This document shows, piece by piece, positions 16,510 through 23,496 of a stretch of 64,000 nucleotides of DNA. A program made the position numbers and the translations under genes. The notes under the pieces are model-generated. The model worked only from the letters and a program-made list of their open reading frames with translations, was not told the origin of the DNA and ran no database searches. Each line of letters opens with the position of its first letter. Within the stretch, counting starts at the first letter, position 1. The DNA is from CAXNKH01 sp049296795 (GTDB lineage Bacteria; Pseudomonadota; Gammaproteobacteria; Burkholderiales; Burkholderiaceae_C): positions 84,415 to 148,414 of the forward strand of contig JBAQTC010000042.1 in assembly GCA_049296795.1 (NCBI GenBank). Reading direction: 5' to 3'.

Positions 16510-17127
16510 ATGGACGGCGTACATGATCTTGGTGGCAGGCAGGGCTTTGGCCCGGTACGCTATTCACCTCAGGCCCAGGCCTTTCATGCGCCCTGGGAAA
16601 AGCGCGTCAACGCGATGTATTCTTTGGCCGTCAAGCTGGGCCTATTCAACATGGATGAGTACCGCCACGCCATCGAGCGCATGGAGCCGCGCCACTACCT
16701 GTCTGCGAGCTACTACGAGCGCTCACTCACCAGCTTGGCGACGCTGTGTGTCGAAAAAGGCCTGGTGACACGCGAAGAGCTCGATCGCTGCGCGCAAGGC
16801 GGCTTTCCACTGTCGCTGCCCGGAGCAGCAGGGCGCACTAATGTTGTTGCTGCAACGTCATTTGAGCCCGGTGAGCGCGTGCGGGTGCGCGCTGACTATG
16901 TTCCGGGTCACTGTCGCATGCCGGGCTACATTCGCGGCAAGCAGGGTGTCGTGGTCAGTCAGTCGCCGGCCTATCCCTTCCCGGACGCCCACGCGCACGG
17001 TGTGGCTGCGGCTGACGAGCCGACTTGTGATGTGCGCTTTAGCAGCAGCGAGTTGTGGCCGGACTCGGCCGATCATGCGTTTGTCCATGTCGGTGTTTTT
17101 CACAGTTATTTGGAGCGAATGGCGTAG
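16510..17127 (+). CDS. nthB: Nitrile hydratase beta subunit
   Basis: 205 residues, slightly short. The N-terminus MDGVHDLGGRQGFGPV is diagnostic; YYERSLTSLATLCVEKG is in the helical domain; the SH3-like C-terminal half contains GERVRVR, HCRMPGYIRGKQGVVV and the conserved VRFSSSELWPDSAD. The usual third gene for the small beta-like cobalt chaperone/activator is absent: downstream there is only a regulator remnant and a toxin-antitoxin cassette. AAAAAGGAGCCAGCC provides a good ribosome site. Confidence 0.95.
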   Translation: MDGVHDLGGRQGFGPVRYSPQAQAFHAPWEKRVNAMYSLAVKLGLFNMDEYRHAIERMEPRHYLSASYYERSLTSLATLCVEKGLVTREELDRCAQGGFPLSLPGAAGRTNVVAATSFEPGERVRVRADYVPGHCRMPGYIRGKQGVVVSQSPAYPFPDAHAHGVAAADEPTCDVRFSSSELWPDSADHAFVHVGVFHSYLERMA

Positions 17128-17180
17128 CGAAGACGATATTGTTCATTGCCCGGCACATTGACTTATAGCTCAGGCTGGCC

Positions 17181-17312
17181 CTAGTTGGCCCCAGTCCAGC
17201 GCATAAGTGTGGCGTACAGCAGAGGCACATCCAAGGGCTTGCTCAGGTAGTCGCTCATTCCCGCGGCCAGCACTTTCTCCTTGGTGCCATTCATCACATC
17301 GGCCGTTTGAGG
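17181..17312 (-). pseudogene. Receiver-domain remnant of a hybrid histidine kinase/response regulator
   Basis: The minus-strand frame reads TADVMNGTKEKVLAAGMSDY then LSKPLDVPLLYATLMRW and a stop. This is the last third of a response-regulator receiver domain, including the conserved Lys-Pro and the TAD-x-M helix start. The upstream part is missing: homology ends at or within a few bases of a 22-bp repeat that bounds the toxin-antitoxin cassette, as if that gene was cut by the insertion. Confidence 0.65.
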
Positions 17313-17326
17313 TCTTTGTACTGGCG
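17305..17326. repeat. 22-bp direct repeat, left copy (toxin-antitoxin cassette boundary)
   Basis: Identical over all 22 bp to the copy about 1.05 kb to the right. It ends in TGGCG, the start of the tRNA-Ser 3'-end sequence (CCA on the complementary strand), and runs on into an 18-bp near copy of that tRNA end. Confidence 0.85.
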
Positions 17327-17339
17327 CAGAGGGTGGGAT
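17322..17339 (-). other. Partial tRNA-Ser 3' end, candidate attachment site
   Basis: TGGCGCAGAGGGTGGGAT matches TGGCGGAGAGGGTGGGAT at the 3' end (CCA, discriminator, acceptor and T-arm strand) of the tRNA-Ser(CGA) gene at 34.9 kb at 17 of 18 positions, in the same orientation. No other part of a tRNA is present, so it looks like a recombination footprint. Confidence 0.65.
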
Positions 17340-17398
17340 GTTGGTGCAGATTTTTTAACCAACAACTTGCCCAAGATCAGTCCTGCGTGCATAATTCA

Positions 17399-17415
17399 AA
17401 CTAGACAGACTAGTT
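17399..17415. promoter_or_regulatory. Palindromic operator of the toxin-antitoxin operon
   Basis: AACTAG-ACAGA-CTAGTT is a perfect 6-bp dyad 10 bp before the antitoxin start. Phd/YefM-type antitoxins repress their own operons through such palindromes, so this is the likely autoregulatory site. Confidence 0.6.
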
Positions 17416-17425
17416 AGGATTTAAT

Positions 17426-17668
17426 ATGCAGACATGGCAATTGCAAGACGCTAAGAGCCACTTTAGTCAGGTTGTGGATATCACGATCAAACAAGGGCCA
17501 CAGCTCGTCACACGACGAGGGCAGGATGCGGTGGTGATTCTTTCTGCAAGCGACTACCGGCGCATGATCGGTGTGCCCTCGCTACTAAGCACATTACTAA
17601 GTGGGCCTCGAGGCGCCCCCTTGATTTTGGATCGATCGCAAGAGCCCATTAGGGAGGTCGACCTGTGA
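17426..17668 (+). CDS. Phd/YefM-family antitoxin
   Basis: 80 residues. MQTWQLQDAKSHFSQVVD is the Phd/YefM DNA-binding opening, and PQLVTRRGQDAVVILSASDYRRM completes the fold. The proline-rich C-terminus would wrap the toxin. Its stop overlaps the toxin start (GTGA), the usual coupling for such pairs. The antitoxin neutralises the PIN RNase and represses the operon through the upstream palindrome. Confidence 0.92.
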   Translation: MQTWQLQDAKSHFSQVVDITIKQGPQLVTRRGQDAVVILSASDYRRMIGVPSLLSTLLSGPRGAPLILDRSQEPIREVDL

Positions 17669-18087
17669 AGTACCTGCTCGACACTTGTTTCCTGTCCGAG
17701 CTAGTCAAACCCGTTCCCGAACAAGCAGTATTAAGCTGGATGGGTGAACGCGTCGAGTCCGAGCTGTTCGTGAGTGCATTGACCATTGCCGAGATTGGTC
17801 GCGGTATCGAGAGGCTTGCTGCTTCGCGTCGACAAACGGAGCTGTCGGCATGGCTACAGCAACTCAAAGTAGGGTTCGAGAATCGCATACTGGCGTTCAC
17901 TGTAGAAACCGCAAGCGCCTGGGCGCATATGTGCGCAAATGTGGAGGCCAAAGGCAAGCCGATGGCTACTTTTGACTCCATCATCGCAGCAACTGCCTTG
18001 GAGCACAGCTTGGCCTTGGTCACACGCAACGTTCGCGACTTCACGCAAGCGCCGGTTGTCTTGATTAATCCCTGGCCTGCCAATTGA
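17665..18087 (+). CDS. VapC/FitB-like PIN-domain toxin RNase
   Basis: 140 residues. The acidic PIN residues are visible: Asp in YLLDTCFLSEL, Glu in TIAEIGRGIERL, Asp in ATFDSIIAATAL and the terminal LVTRNVRDF. PIN toxins cut RNA (often tRNA or rRNA) when the antitoxin is lost. It starts with GTG inside the antitoxin stop. Its position inside an att-like bounded cassette suggests a maintenance role for the array. Confidence 0.92.
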   Translation: MKYLLDTCFLSELVKPVPEQAVLSWMGERVESELFVSALTIAEIGRGIERLAASRRQTELSAWLQQLKVGFENRILAFTVETASAWAHMCANVEAKGKPMATFDSIIAATALEHSLALVTRNVRDFTQAPVVLINPWPAN

Positions 18088-18297
18088 GCAAGAAGTCAAT
18101 GAGCCAGACAACGAATCGGTCATGGCGCCAGTCAAAGCGTCAGTCATTAAGCTCGTCAAGCCACTTATCAAGGCGGCACCGGGGTTTGAACTGCCGGGAA
18201 TTGACACAGCCGCCGGGTTACGGGTACCCGAACTAACGGAAATAGGTGTAGTCCACGGATACCTGGCCACTTACGCAGGTCGCAGTCAGGAGCCCAA

Positions 18298-18324
18298 AGC
18301 AAAAAGCCCCGCGTGGTGCGGGGC
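18298..18324 (-). terminator. Intrinsic terminator for minus-strand transcription
   Basis: GCCCCGC-GTGGT-GCGGGGC forms a strong 7-bp G+C stem. On the minus strand it is followed by TTTTTGCTTT, giving a canonical rho-independent terminator. It would end the MerR-gene transcript entering from the right and insulate the toxin-antitoxin pair. The 430-bp stretch between the toxin and the MerR gene shows no other coding signal. Confidence 0.75.
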
Positions 18325-18353
18325 CTGAGCCTGCCTCAAGGCCTGCTGAGCAG

Positions 18354-18375
18354 GTTTGAGGTCTTTGTACTGGCG
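18354..18375. repeat. 22-bp direct repeat, right copy (toxin-antitoxin cassette boundary)
   Basis: Exact copy of the repeat about 1.05 kb to the left. Here it runs on into GAGCAGAACATG, the start of the conserved left module of the next element, rather than into tRNA-like sequence. Confidence 0.85.
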
Positions 18376-18475
18376 GAGCAGAACATGCTTCATCACAAAC
18401 CGCCTAAGTTTCCCAAGAACAAGCCGATTAAGCACTTGGGGTCTAGGTCAGCATTCTAAATGTTGAGACATCTTC
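18371..18475 (+). repeat. Left-end module L1 of array element 1
   Basis: Starts TGGCGGAGCAGAACATG and contains CACAAACCGCCTAA, AAGCCGATTAAGCACTTGGG and ATTCTAAATGTTGAGACATC. The same ordered blocks occur at 21.1 and 27.0 kb. Non-coding. The first 8 bases equal the tRNA-Ser 3' end. Homology with the other two copies stops about 105 bp in, shorter than between those two. Confidence 0.85.
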
Positions 18476-18524
18476 AATTCGAGTAGCCGGTCTGGATAAA
18501 ACACACCTTACCTAAACGTCAGGT

Positions 18525-18986
18525 TCAGGCGCGGCGCTTGGTTTTCTGGGCTGACAAAGCGGTCATGAATTCAAAGACGAAGTTGCAGTCATCGTCCTGC
18601 AACACGCTCATGTCACCCATGGCAACCGGAGCCATATAGCCTCGAATAACTTTCAAACCAGCAATGCGTTCATCAATTTTCGACAATACTTCTCCCGCCA
18701 GTTGCTGTATCGCTTGTTCATCGAGGACGCCGTGATCGCGATCAGACAGTAGGAGTGCGATTTCGGCCAGCGTGAGGCCGAGTTCCTTCAGATGCAATAT
18801 GGCCCTGAGCCGGTCCAGCGTTTCGCTGCCATATTGTCGATAGCCAGCTTCCGTTCTGCTCTGGGGTGCAATCAGCCCCTCTTCTTCATACAAGCGCAAT
18901 TGACCACGGGTCACGTTGGCCGCCTTGCACAAGGCGCTGGTCGTCTGCAAAGTCTTGAAAGCCTTTACGGGCATTACGCTTTTCAT
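18525..18986 (-). CDS. MerR-family transcriptional regulator
   Basis: 153 residues. The N-terminal winged helix reads TSALCKAANVTRGQLRLYEE then EGLIAPQSRTEAGYRQYG, followed by a RLRAILHLKELGLTLAEIALLL helix and a coiled-coil with no Cys pair for metal binding, so it probably senses an organic compound or a partner protein. It is divergent from the SDR/membrane-protein pair; the intergenic region has mirror-image promoters with MerR dyads. Its transcript would end at the hairpin about 200 bp downstream. Confidence 0.88.
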   Translation of the reverse strand: MKSVMPVKAFKTLQTTSALCKAANVTRGQLRLYEEEGLIAPQSRTEAGYRQYGSETLDRLRAILHLKELGLTLAEIALLLSDRDHGVLDEQAIQQLAGEVLSKIDERIAGLKVIRGYMAPVAMGDMSVLQDDDCNFVFEFMTALSAQKTKRRA

Positions 18987-19097
18987 ATTATTTTTCCGGT
19001 TATTGAGAGCAAGGGCGTATTCCTGAAGCCTGCGTCAGGGCCGTTAAGCCAGATTAAGTTCGGGGCGGCCTAGACGACTACATAGCCGTCAACACAT

Positions 19098-19128
19098 GTT
19101 AAACCTGGCGCCTGGGTGCCAGGTCAAG
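19098..19128 (-). promoter_or_regulatory. MerR-type promoter/operator for the merR gene
   Basis: On the minus strand TTGACC is separated by about 20 bp from TAACAT. The spacer is filled by the perfect dyad ACCTGGC...GCCAGGT. Over-long spacers with a central dyad are the hallmark of MerR-regulated promoters. Confidence 0.6.
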
Positions 19129-19162
19129 TGTTTGTGTGCGCAAAATCAAGGCAAAGAAATGT

Positions 19163-19195
19163 CTTGACCTGGCACCTTTCTACCGGGTTTTTAAT
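19163..19195 (+). promoter_or_regulatory. MerR-type promoter/operator for the SDR operon
   Basis: TTGACC, about 20 bp of spacer, then TTTAAT, with the imperfect dyad ACCTGG...CCGGGT across the spacer. Its first 14 bp (CTTGACCTGGCACC) are the exact reverse complement of the start of the opposing promoter, 34 bp away. Confidence 0.6.
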
Positions 19196-19229
19196 CTCCT
19201 AATCGACAAAACGACTATGGAGAATAATC

Positions 19230-20027
19230 TTGACCACACTATCAACATCCAACAAAACCGCGCTCATCACTGGTGCTTCATCAGGTATCGGCATGGCGCT
19301 AGCCCACCAATTTGCGCAAGATGGCTATCAGCTCGTGCTGGCAGCCCGGGGCGTGGCCAAAATGCAGGCCTTGGCCGATGAGCTGCAACGGACTTATAAG
19401 GTTACTGTCACTGTTATTGCCGCGGACTTGGAGACCCACGATGGTGCCGCAGGTTTGCATGCCGATATCAAAGCGCGGGGTATCGTTCTGAGTGCGCTAG
19501 TGAATAACGCTGGATACGGGGCCTTTGGCGAGTTCAAAGACTCTGCATTGATGTCTGAGCTGGCCATGATGCAGCTCAACATGAACACAGTCGTTGTATT
19601 GACCAAGCTTTTCATGCCAGATCTCTTGGCGACACGCGGCAAAATTCTCAACACAGCCTCCACAGCGGCCTTTCAGCCAGGCCCCTACATGGCGGTGTAC
19701 TACGCCACCAAATCTTTCGTTCTTAGCTTTTCAGAAGCTATTGCATCGGAGTTGGAAGACACAGGCGTAACTGTCACTGCACTGTGCCCCGGCCCAACAG
19801 CTTCAGGTTTTCAGGACAAGGCTGACCTTGGAAACTCTGCCCTGATTAAAGGCAAGAAACTGCCCACGTCTGAGGAAGTTGCTGAATTGGGCTACCGCGC
19901 CATGCAACGCGGACAGCGCGTCTACATCCCTGGCTTCGTCAATTGGGCGATGGCCCAAAGCATGCGTTTCACGCCGCGCAATCTGGCCACTAAAGTGGTG
20001 AAAATTTTAACCAGACCTATTTTATAA
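19230..20027 (+). CDS. Short-chain dehydrogenase/reductase
   Basis: 265 residues from a TTG start preceded by GGAG. The cofactor motif is TGASSGIGMALA; NNAGYGAFG, the catalytic Ser region STAAF and YYATKSF (Tyr-x3-Lys) are present. ITGASSGIG-type members near MerR regulators often act on small aldehydes or ketones; the substrate here is unknown. It is followed after 10 bp by a membrane protein gene. Confidence 0.9.
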   Translation: MTTLSTSNKTALITGASSGIGMALAHQFAQDGYQLVLAARGVAKMQALADELQRTYKVTVTVIAADLETHDGAAGLHADIKARGIVLSALVNNAGYGAFGEFKDSALMSELAMMQLNMNTVVVLTKLFMPDLLATRGKILNTASTAAFQPGPYMAVYYATKSFVLSFSEAIASELEDTGVTVTALCPGPTASGFQDKADLGNSALIKGKKLPTSEEVAELGYRAMQRGQRVYIPGFVNWAMAQSMRFTPRNLATKVVKILTRPIL

Positions 20028-20037
20028 AGCCAACACC

Positions 20038-20526
20038 ATGATTGATAACATGAACAGCTACTTCGTCGCAGAGAAGCAAGAGAGCGTGATTTTTATTGCC
20101 GTTGGCCTTCTGGCCTTAGCTATCAGCGTCTGGCTCTGGGTGAATGGGCACCGCCTGAAGTCTATGGCCTATCCGCTGGTAGTCATTGGTTTGATGCAGA
20201 TAGTGGTGGGTGGCACCGTATACCTCCGCACCGACTTGCAAGTGTCAACCTTGAGCGCGCAGTTGCAGTTGAACCCTTCGGTACTAAAAGCCGAGGAAAC
20301 CACCCGCATGCAGACCGTCATGAAAAACTTTTCGATCTACAAAGGAATCGAAATGCTGCTGCTGATCATAGGTGTCGGGATGATTGCCTTTTTGCAGCGC
20401 CACGACATGGCAGCGGGCATTGGCGTAGGGCTCGTATTGCAGGCTGCACTCACTCTGACGCTGGACCTATTTGCTGAGGCCAGAGGTGCAGATTACTTGT
20501 CAGCGGTGCAAAGAATAGCAATCTGA
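20038..20526 (+). CDS. Conserved hypothetical integral membrane protein
   Basis: 162 residues with four predicted membrane segments, roughly residues 16-35 (FIAVGLLALAISVWLWV), 42-60, 103-121 (MLLLIIGVGMIAFL) and 127-146. Between them is a soluble stretch of about 40 residues. I do not recognise a family. Probable operon partner of the SDR, so possibly involved in membrane stress or transport of the SDR substrate. Confidence 0.75.
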   Translation: MIDNMNSYFVAEKQESVIFIAVGLLALAISVWLWVNGHRLKSMAYPLVVIGLMQIVVGGTVYLRTDLQVSTLSAQLQLNPSVLKAEETTRMQTVMKNFSIYKGIEMLLLIIGVGMIAFLQRHDMAAGIGVGLVLQAALTLTLDLFAEARGADYLSAVQRIAI

Positions 20527-20582
20527 GTCACTTGGTCCCACGTGTGGTCGGATTGCGAAACTGCAAGGGCCATGCTTGCCCG

Positions 20583-21079
20583 TGCATGCACTAACCCACC
20601 CCGCTGAGAAAAACGTGCAGCCAATCGGTATGAATCTATATGAAACCACTGCATATAGGCATCAAGGAGCAAGGCCATGGCTACTAACCAAAACACGTCT
20701 TCGAACCCACGGGCTGAAAAAATGGGTGACGTGCTGGACGCCCTGTCCAGCGGCATCGCCAAAACCGCAGCCAACGAACCCAAGTTCGAGCCCAAACTCC
20801 CGGCTCCAGAGGTCCCGGCCGAACCTGCCCGCCAACTCCTGACCGAAATAATGCTCGCCGATCGTTGGGTGTGTTCAGTCGCGCGACTTCAGCGCTGGCG
20901 CACCGTCGGCGAGGGCCCGCAGTACTTGAAGATCGTGGGGAAAGTGCTGTACCGGCTCAAAGACATTGAGGCCTATGAAGAAGCCTGTCTGGTCCGTAAA
21001 GTGTTCTAGGAGCGCACCCAAGGAGGCCCCGAAGGCTTGTAAATTGTTCGAACGACTTGGAATCAGTTCGAAATAGTCT
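20583..21079 (+). repeat. Right-end module R-A (leader, excisionase-like gene, TTCGAA pair)
   Basis: Homologous to modules at 26.5 and 34.4 kb. The leader contains CGGTATGAATCTATATGAAA and GGCATCAAGGAGCAAGGCC, which ends in the ribosome site. After the gene come two TTCGAA sites starting at 21047 and 21067, then AAATAGTCTTGGCGG, the tRNA-end copy. Confidence 0.9.
20677..21009 (+). CDS. Excisionase-like (AlpA/HTH_17-type) DNA-binding protein, copy A
   Basis: 110 residues. Residues 1-50 are hydrophilic, low-complexity and Pro/Ala-rich. Residues 54-104 form a winged-helix pattern (LADRWVCSVARLQRWRTVGE, GPQYLKIVGKVLYRLKDIEA) like excisionase/AlpA-family helix-turn-helix proteins. Residues 59-105 are identical in all three copies in the window, while the N-terminus varies. 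It sits next to paired TTCGAA sites and a tRNA-Ser 3'-end copy, as expected for a recombination directionality factor. No integrase gene is adjacent. Confidence 0.75.
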   Translation: MATNQNTSSNPRAEKMGDVLDALSSGIAKTAANEPKFEPKLPAPEVPAEPARQLLTEIMLADRWVCSVARLQRWRTVGEGPQYLKIVGKVLYRLKDIEAYEEACLVRKVF

Positions 21080-21265
21080 TGGCGGGGCATAAGATACTAG
21101 ATCGCAAACCGCCTAAATTTCCCAAGAGCAAGCCGATCAAGCACTTGGGCCCCAGTTCATTATTCTAAATGTTGAGACATCTTCTTGTACCGAGAGTTTT
21201 CAGATCCTCTGTGCTGAGTGCTCCGGAATTAGAACCTAATAGGTTGCCCCACTGTGCCCTTTTGA
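21080..21265 (+). repeat. Left-end module L2 of array element 2
   Basis: Carries the same blocks as L1 (CGCAAACCGCCTAAATTTCC, AGCCGATCAAGCACTTGGG, ATTCTAAATGTTGAGACATC). Homology to the copy at 27.0 kb goes further, through GAGAGTTTTCAG and AGGTTGCCCCACTG. Non-coding; the remaining 150 bp to the lactonase gene show nothing I recognise. Confidence 0.85.
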
Positions 21266-21418
21266 CCTAGAGCTGTCGGTGTGTATGAAGTGAAACGATT
21301 ACCGTGAAATTAGTCCTTCACAATGAGGCCGCCGCTCTGGTGCGAAAGAGGTCCGACTGTTTTTAACTTAGGTAAAGACTTGCAGCCCACGATGCAGGAA
21401 GTTCTCTGCTTCTCCCAG

Positions 21419-22339
21419 TTAACTGTGCGAATAAAGCTGAGCACCATTACTGGGCAAGTCAGCGATCAAAATGTGTCCCTTTTCCGAGTCGGTTAGCACC
21501 AATTGAGAAGTACCCGGAATAAAAGCTGCATTTGTCACGGTCTGTCCAACTGGGCTGCGCACGAAATGGGTAACCTCTCCTCGGGCATTCATGACAAATG
21601 CACCTCCCAGACTGGCGTGTGCAACCACTAATCGGTTTTCAATGTCAACGGTCATACCATCAGGGCCGCTTGTGCCAAAAAAACTGCGGAATACGCCCGC
21701 TTTACTAATGGAGCCATCCGGCAGCAAAGGAGCGCGCCAGACCGCATTCCCGCGAGTTACGGCAACAAATAGGAATCTACCGCTTGTATCCAAGGTAATC
21801 CCATTGGGGCTGGGGGCGTTTGACAGCAATTGGTCCAATCGACCGTTGGTTTGCAAGCGATACACACAACCAGTTGGGTTATGCATTCCGGTTTGACCTT
21901 GATCGGTGAAATAGCAATGGCCATCACGATCAAAGACCAAATCGTTGATGCCTTTGAAACTTTCGGAATTTCGATGTCCGAGAACTGTATCTACAGCACC
22001 TGAATTGGGGTCGATCCGAAGCAAGCCCCTGCGGTAATCCGCTGTCCATAGAGTACCGTCCTGATGAATCGCAATTCCATTAGGCCACCCGCCGGTATTG
22101 GCAACTTCGTTCCAATCGCCGCCAGTCGTGATTTTGAAAATCCGGCCATGGGGAATATCCGTTACATACAAGTTGCCAGTCCTGTCAAAGGCCGGCCCCT
22201 CCAGAAAGCAATCGACCACATGGCCTGGTTTGTTGGCATCGGCCCAATCACTGCGTACAGGACGACGTAGCGCATCGGGCATGCGTGTCAATACTCGCGC
22301 ATCAATCACTTCGGGCGCTGTAAAACTCAGATTCCACAT
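21419..22339 (-). CDS. SMP-30/gluconolactonase-family lactonase
   Basis: 306 residues of six-bladed propeller type. EGPAFDRTGNLYVTD holds the metal-binding Glu, WPNGIAI and GINDLVFDRDGHCYFTD hold Asn and Asp ligands, SPNGITLD gives the next metal residue and SGPDGMTVD the last Asp. It would hydrolyse a sugar or dicarboxylate lactone. Last gene of the IclR-linked operon, 15 bp after the Bug receptor gene, so a lactone is probably the first intermediate handled. Confidence 0.9.
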   Translation of the reverse strand: MWNLSFTAPEVIDARVLTRMPDALRRPVRSDWADANKPGHVVDCFLEGPAFDRTGNLYVTDIPHGRIFKITTGGDWNEVANTGGWPNGIAIHQDGTLWTADYRRGLLRIDPNSGAVDTVLGHRNSESFKGINDLVFDRDGHCYFTDQGQTGMHNPTGCVYRLQTNGRLDQLLSNAPSPNGITLDTSGRFLFVAVTRGNAVWRAPLLPDGSISKAGVFRSFFGTSGPDGMTVDIENRLVVAHASLGGAFVMNARGEVTHFVRSPVGQTVTNAAFIPGTSQLVLTDSEKGHILIADLPSNGAQLYSHS

Positions 22340-22354
22340 GATCGTTCCTCTTAA

Positions 22355-23326
22355 TTATTCCGGTTGAACACCCGCCGCCTGAATCAATTGACCCCAGCGC
22401 TGGGTCTCATCGCGGACCATTTTCTGAAAATCTGCTACAGGCATACCACCTGGCTCGGCACCTTGGTCGGCAAAGCGCTTGAGCAAATCTTGGGCCGAGA
22501 ACGCTTTCTTAATTTCCGCTTGAAGCTTGTCGATGATGGGTTGAGGGGTTCCTTTGGGTGCTGCAATACCAAACCAGTTGGTCGCATTAAAGTCTTTGAG
22601 CCCCAACTCAGCTGTTGTCGGTACATCAGGAAGTGAAGGCAAACGCTTTGAACTCGTAACCATCAGAGCGCGTACACGCCCCCCATTGACCGCAGGAATT
22701 GCGGTGGGTGCAGCTGTCACCAGAATATCCACCTCACCAGCCATCACCCCACGAATCGCATCTCCTGCACCTTTGTAGGGAATGTGAGTGATAAAAAGTT
22801 TGCCGCTTTGCTTGAGCAATTCTGCACCGAGGTGGGTTGAACTACCCATGCCCCCAGATCCGTAATTGGCTTTACCAGGATTTTTTCTAGCAAACTCGAT
22901 GAATTCCTTTGCCGTTTTATAGGGCGCATTTGTGCCCACCACCACGACCAAAGGGGTTACCGCCAATGTTGTCACTGGGACGAGGTCAGTTGCATGATCC
23001 CATGGCAGTTTCTTGAACAGATGAGGCAACATGGCATACGTGGTGTCGTTGATTTGGAACGTAGCACCATCGGGTTTGGCTTTTGCAACCATATCCGTAC
23101 CGATGGTTCCACTGGCCCCCGTCTTGTTTTCGACAAAGAAGGACTTGCCCGTCTGCTCGGTCAATTTCTGGGCAATTTGACGCGCAGCAAAATCGGTAGT
23201 ACCGCCCGGTGCATAAGGCACAACGAGTCTTACGTTACCTTCAGGCCAGTTGGTTTGAGCGAATGAAATTCCCTGTAGGGAGGCCACCAGCATGGTCAAA
23301 ATTGAAATACGAGTTGATGTTTTCAT
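22355..23326 (-). CDS. Bug-family periplasmic solute receptor
   Basis: 323 residues. The ATG used has AAAAGGAG 7 nt upstream and begins a clean leader (KTSTRISILTMLVASLQGIS, FAQ); a much earlier start would add 42 hydrophilic residues before it. The mature part shows VRLVVPYAPGGTTDFAARQI, ENKTGASGTIGTDMVAKAK and HIPYKGAGDAIRGVMAGEVD. Presumably binds the substrate of the surrounding CoA-transferase/lyase pathway. No TctAB nearby. Confidence 0.93.
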   Translation of the reverse strand: MKTSTRISILTMLVASLQGISFAQTNWPEGNVRLVVPYAPGGTTDFAARQIAQKLTEQTGKSFFVENKTGASGTIGTDMVAKAKPDGATFQINDTTYAMLPHLFKKLPWDHATDLVPVTTLAVTPLVVVVGTNAPYKTAKEFIEFARKNPGKANYGSGGMGSSTHLGAELLKQSGKLFITHIPYKGAGDAIRGVMAGEVDILVTAAPTAIPAVNGGRVRALMVTSSKRLPSLPDVPTTAELGLKDFNATNWFGIAAPKGTPQPIIDKLQAEIKKAFSAQDLLKRFADQGAEPGGMPVADFQKMVRDETQRWGQLIQAAGVQPE

Positions 23327-23496
23327 GTGAATCTCCTTTTGGGGATCGTGTTGAATATTTGTAGACGAATCGGTAATCCCCTCTTCGTACATTTCGATGG
23401 GGTACAGTTTTTGTTGCCTGCACAGTGCATGGCTTTGAAATGGTCTTTTCAAAAAAATCGAATTTCGTACTCCTTAATTTTTTTAAATATGACGGT

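Larger units (their letters stand above)
17322..18370. mobile_element. Putative att-bounded toxin-antitoxin cassette
   Basis: About 1.05 kb between two TGGCG-containing repeats. It holds an operator, a Phd/VapC-type pair and an intrinsic hairpin. It lacks the excisionase-like gene found in the three modules to its right, so its membership in the same array rests on the shared tRNA-end sequences only. Confidence 0.45.
18371..21079. mobile_element. Array element 1: MerR/SDR/membrane-protein module
   Basis: About 2.7 kb from one tRNA-end copy (TGGCGGAG) to the next (TGGCGGGG). Order: left module, MerR regulator, SDR and membrane protein, conserved leader, excisionase-like gene, paired TTCGAA sites. 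Same architecture as elements 2 and 3. That it moved as a unit is inferred. Confidence 0.55.

Noticed and set aside
18122..18328. 68-codon frame downstream of the toxin gene
   Set aside because: No ribosome site, runs into the terminator hairpin, no recognisable motif. Left as non-coding.
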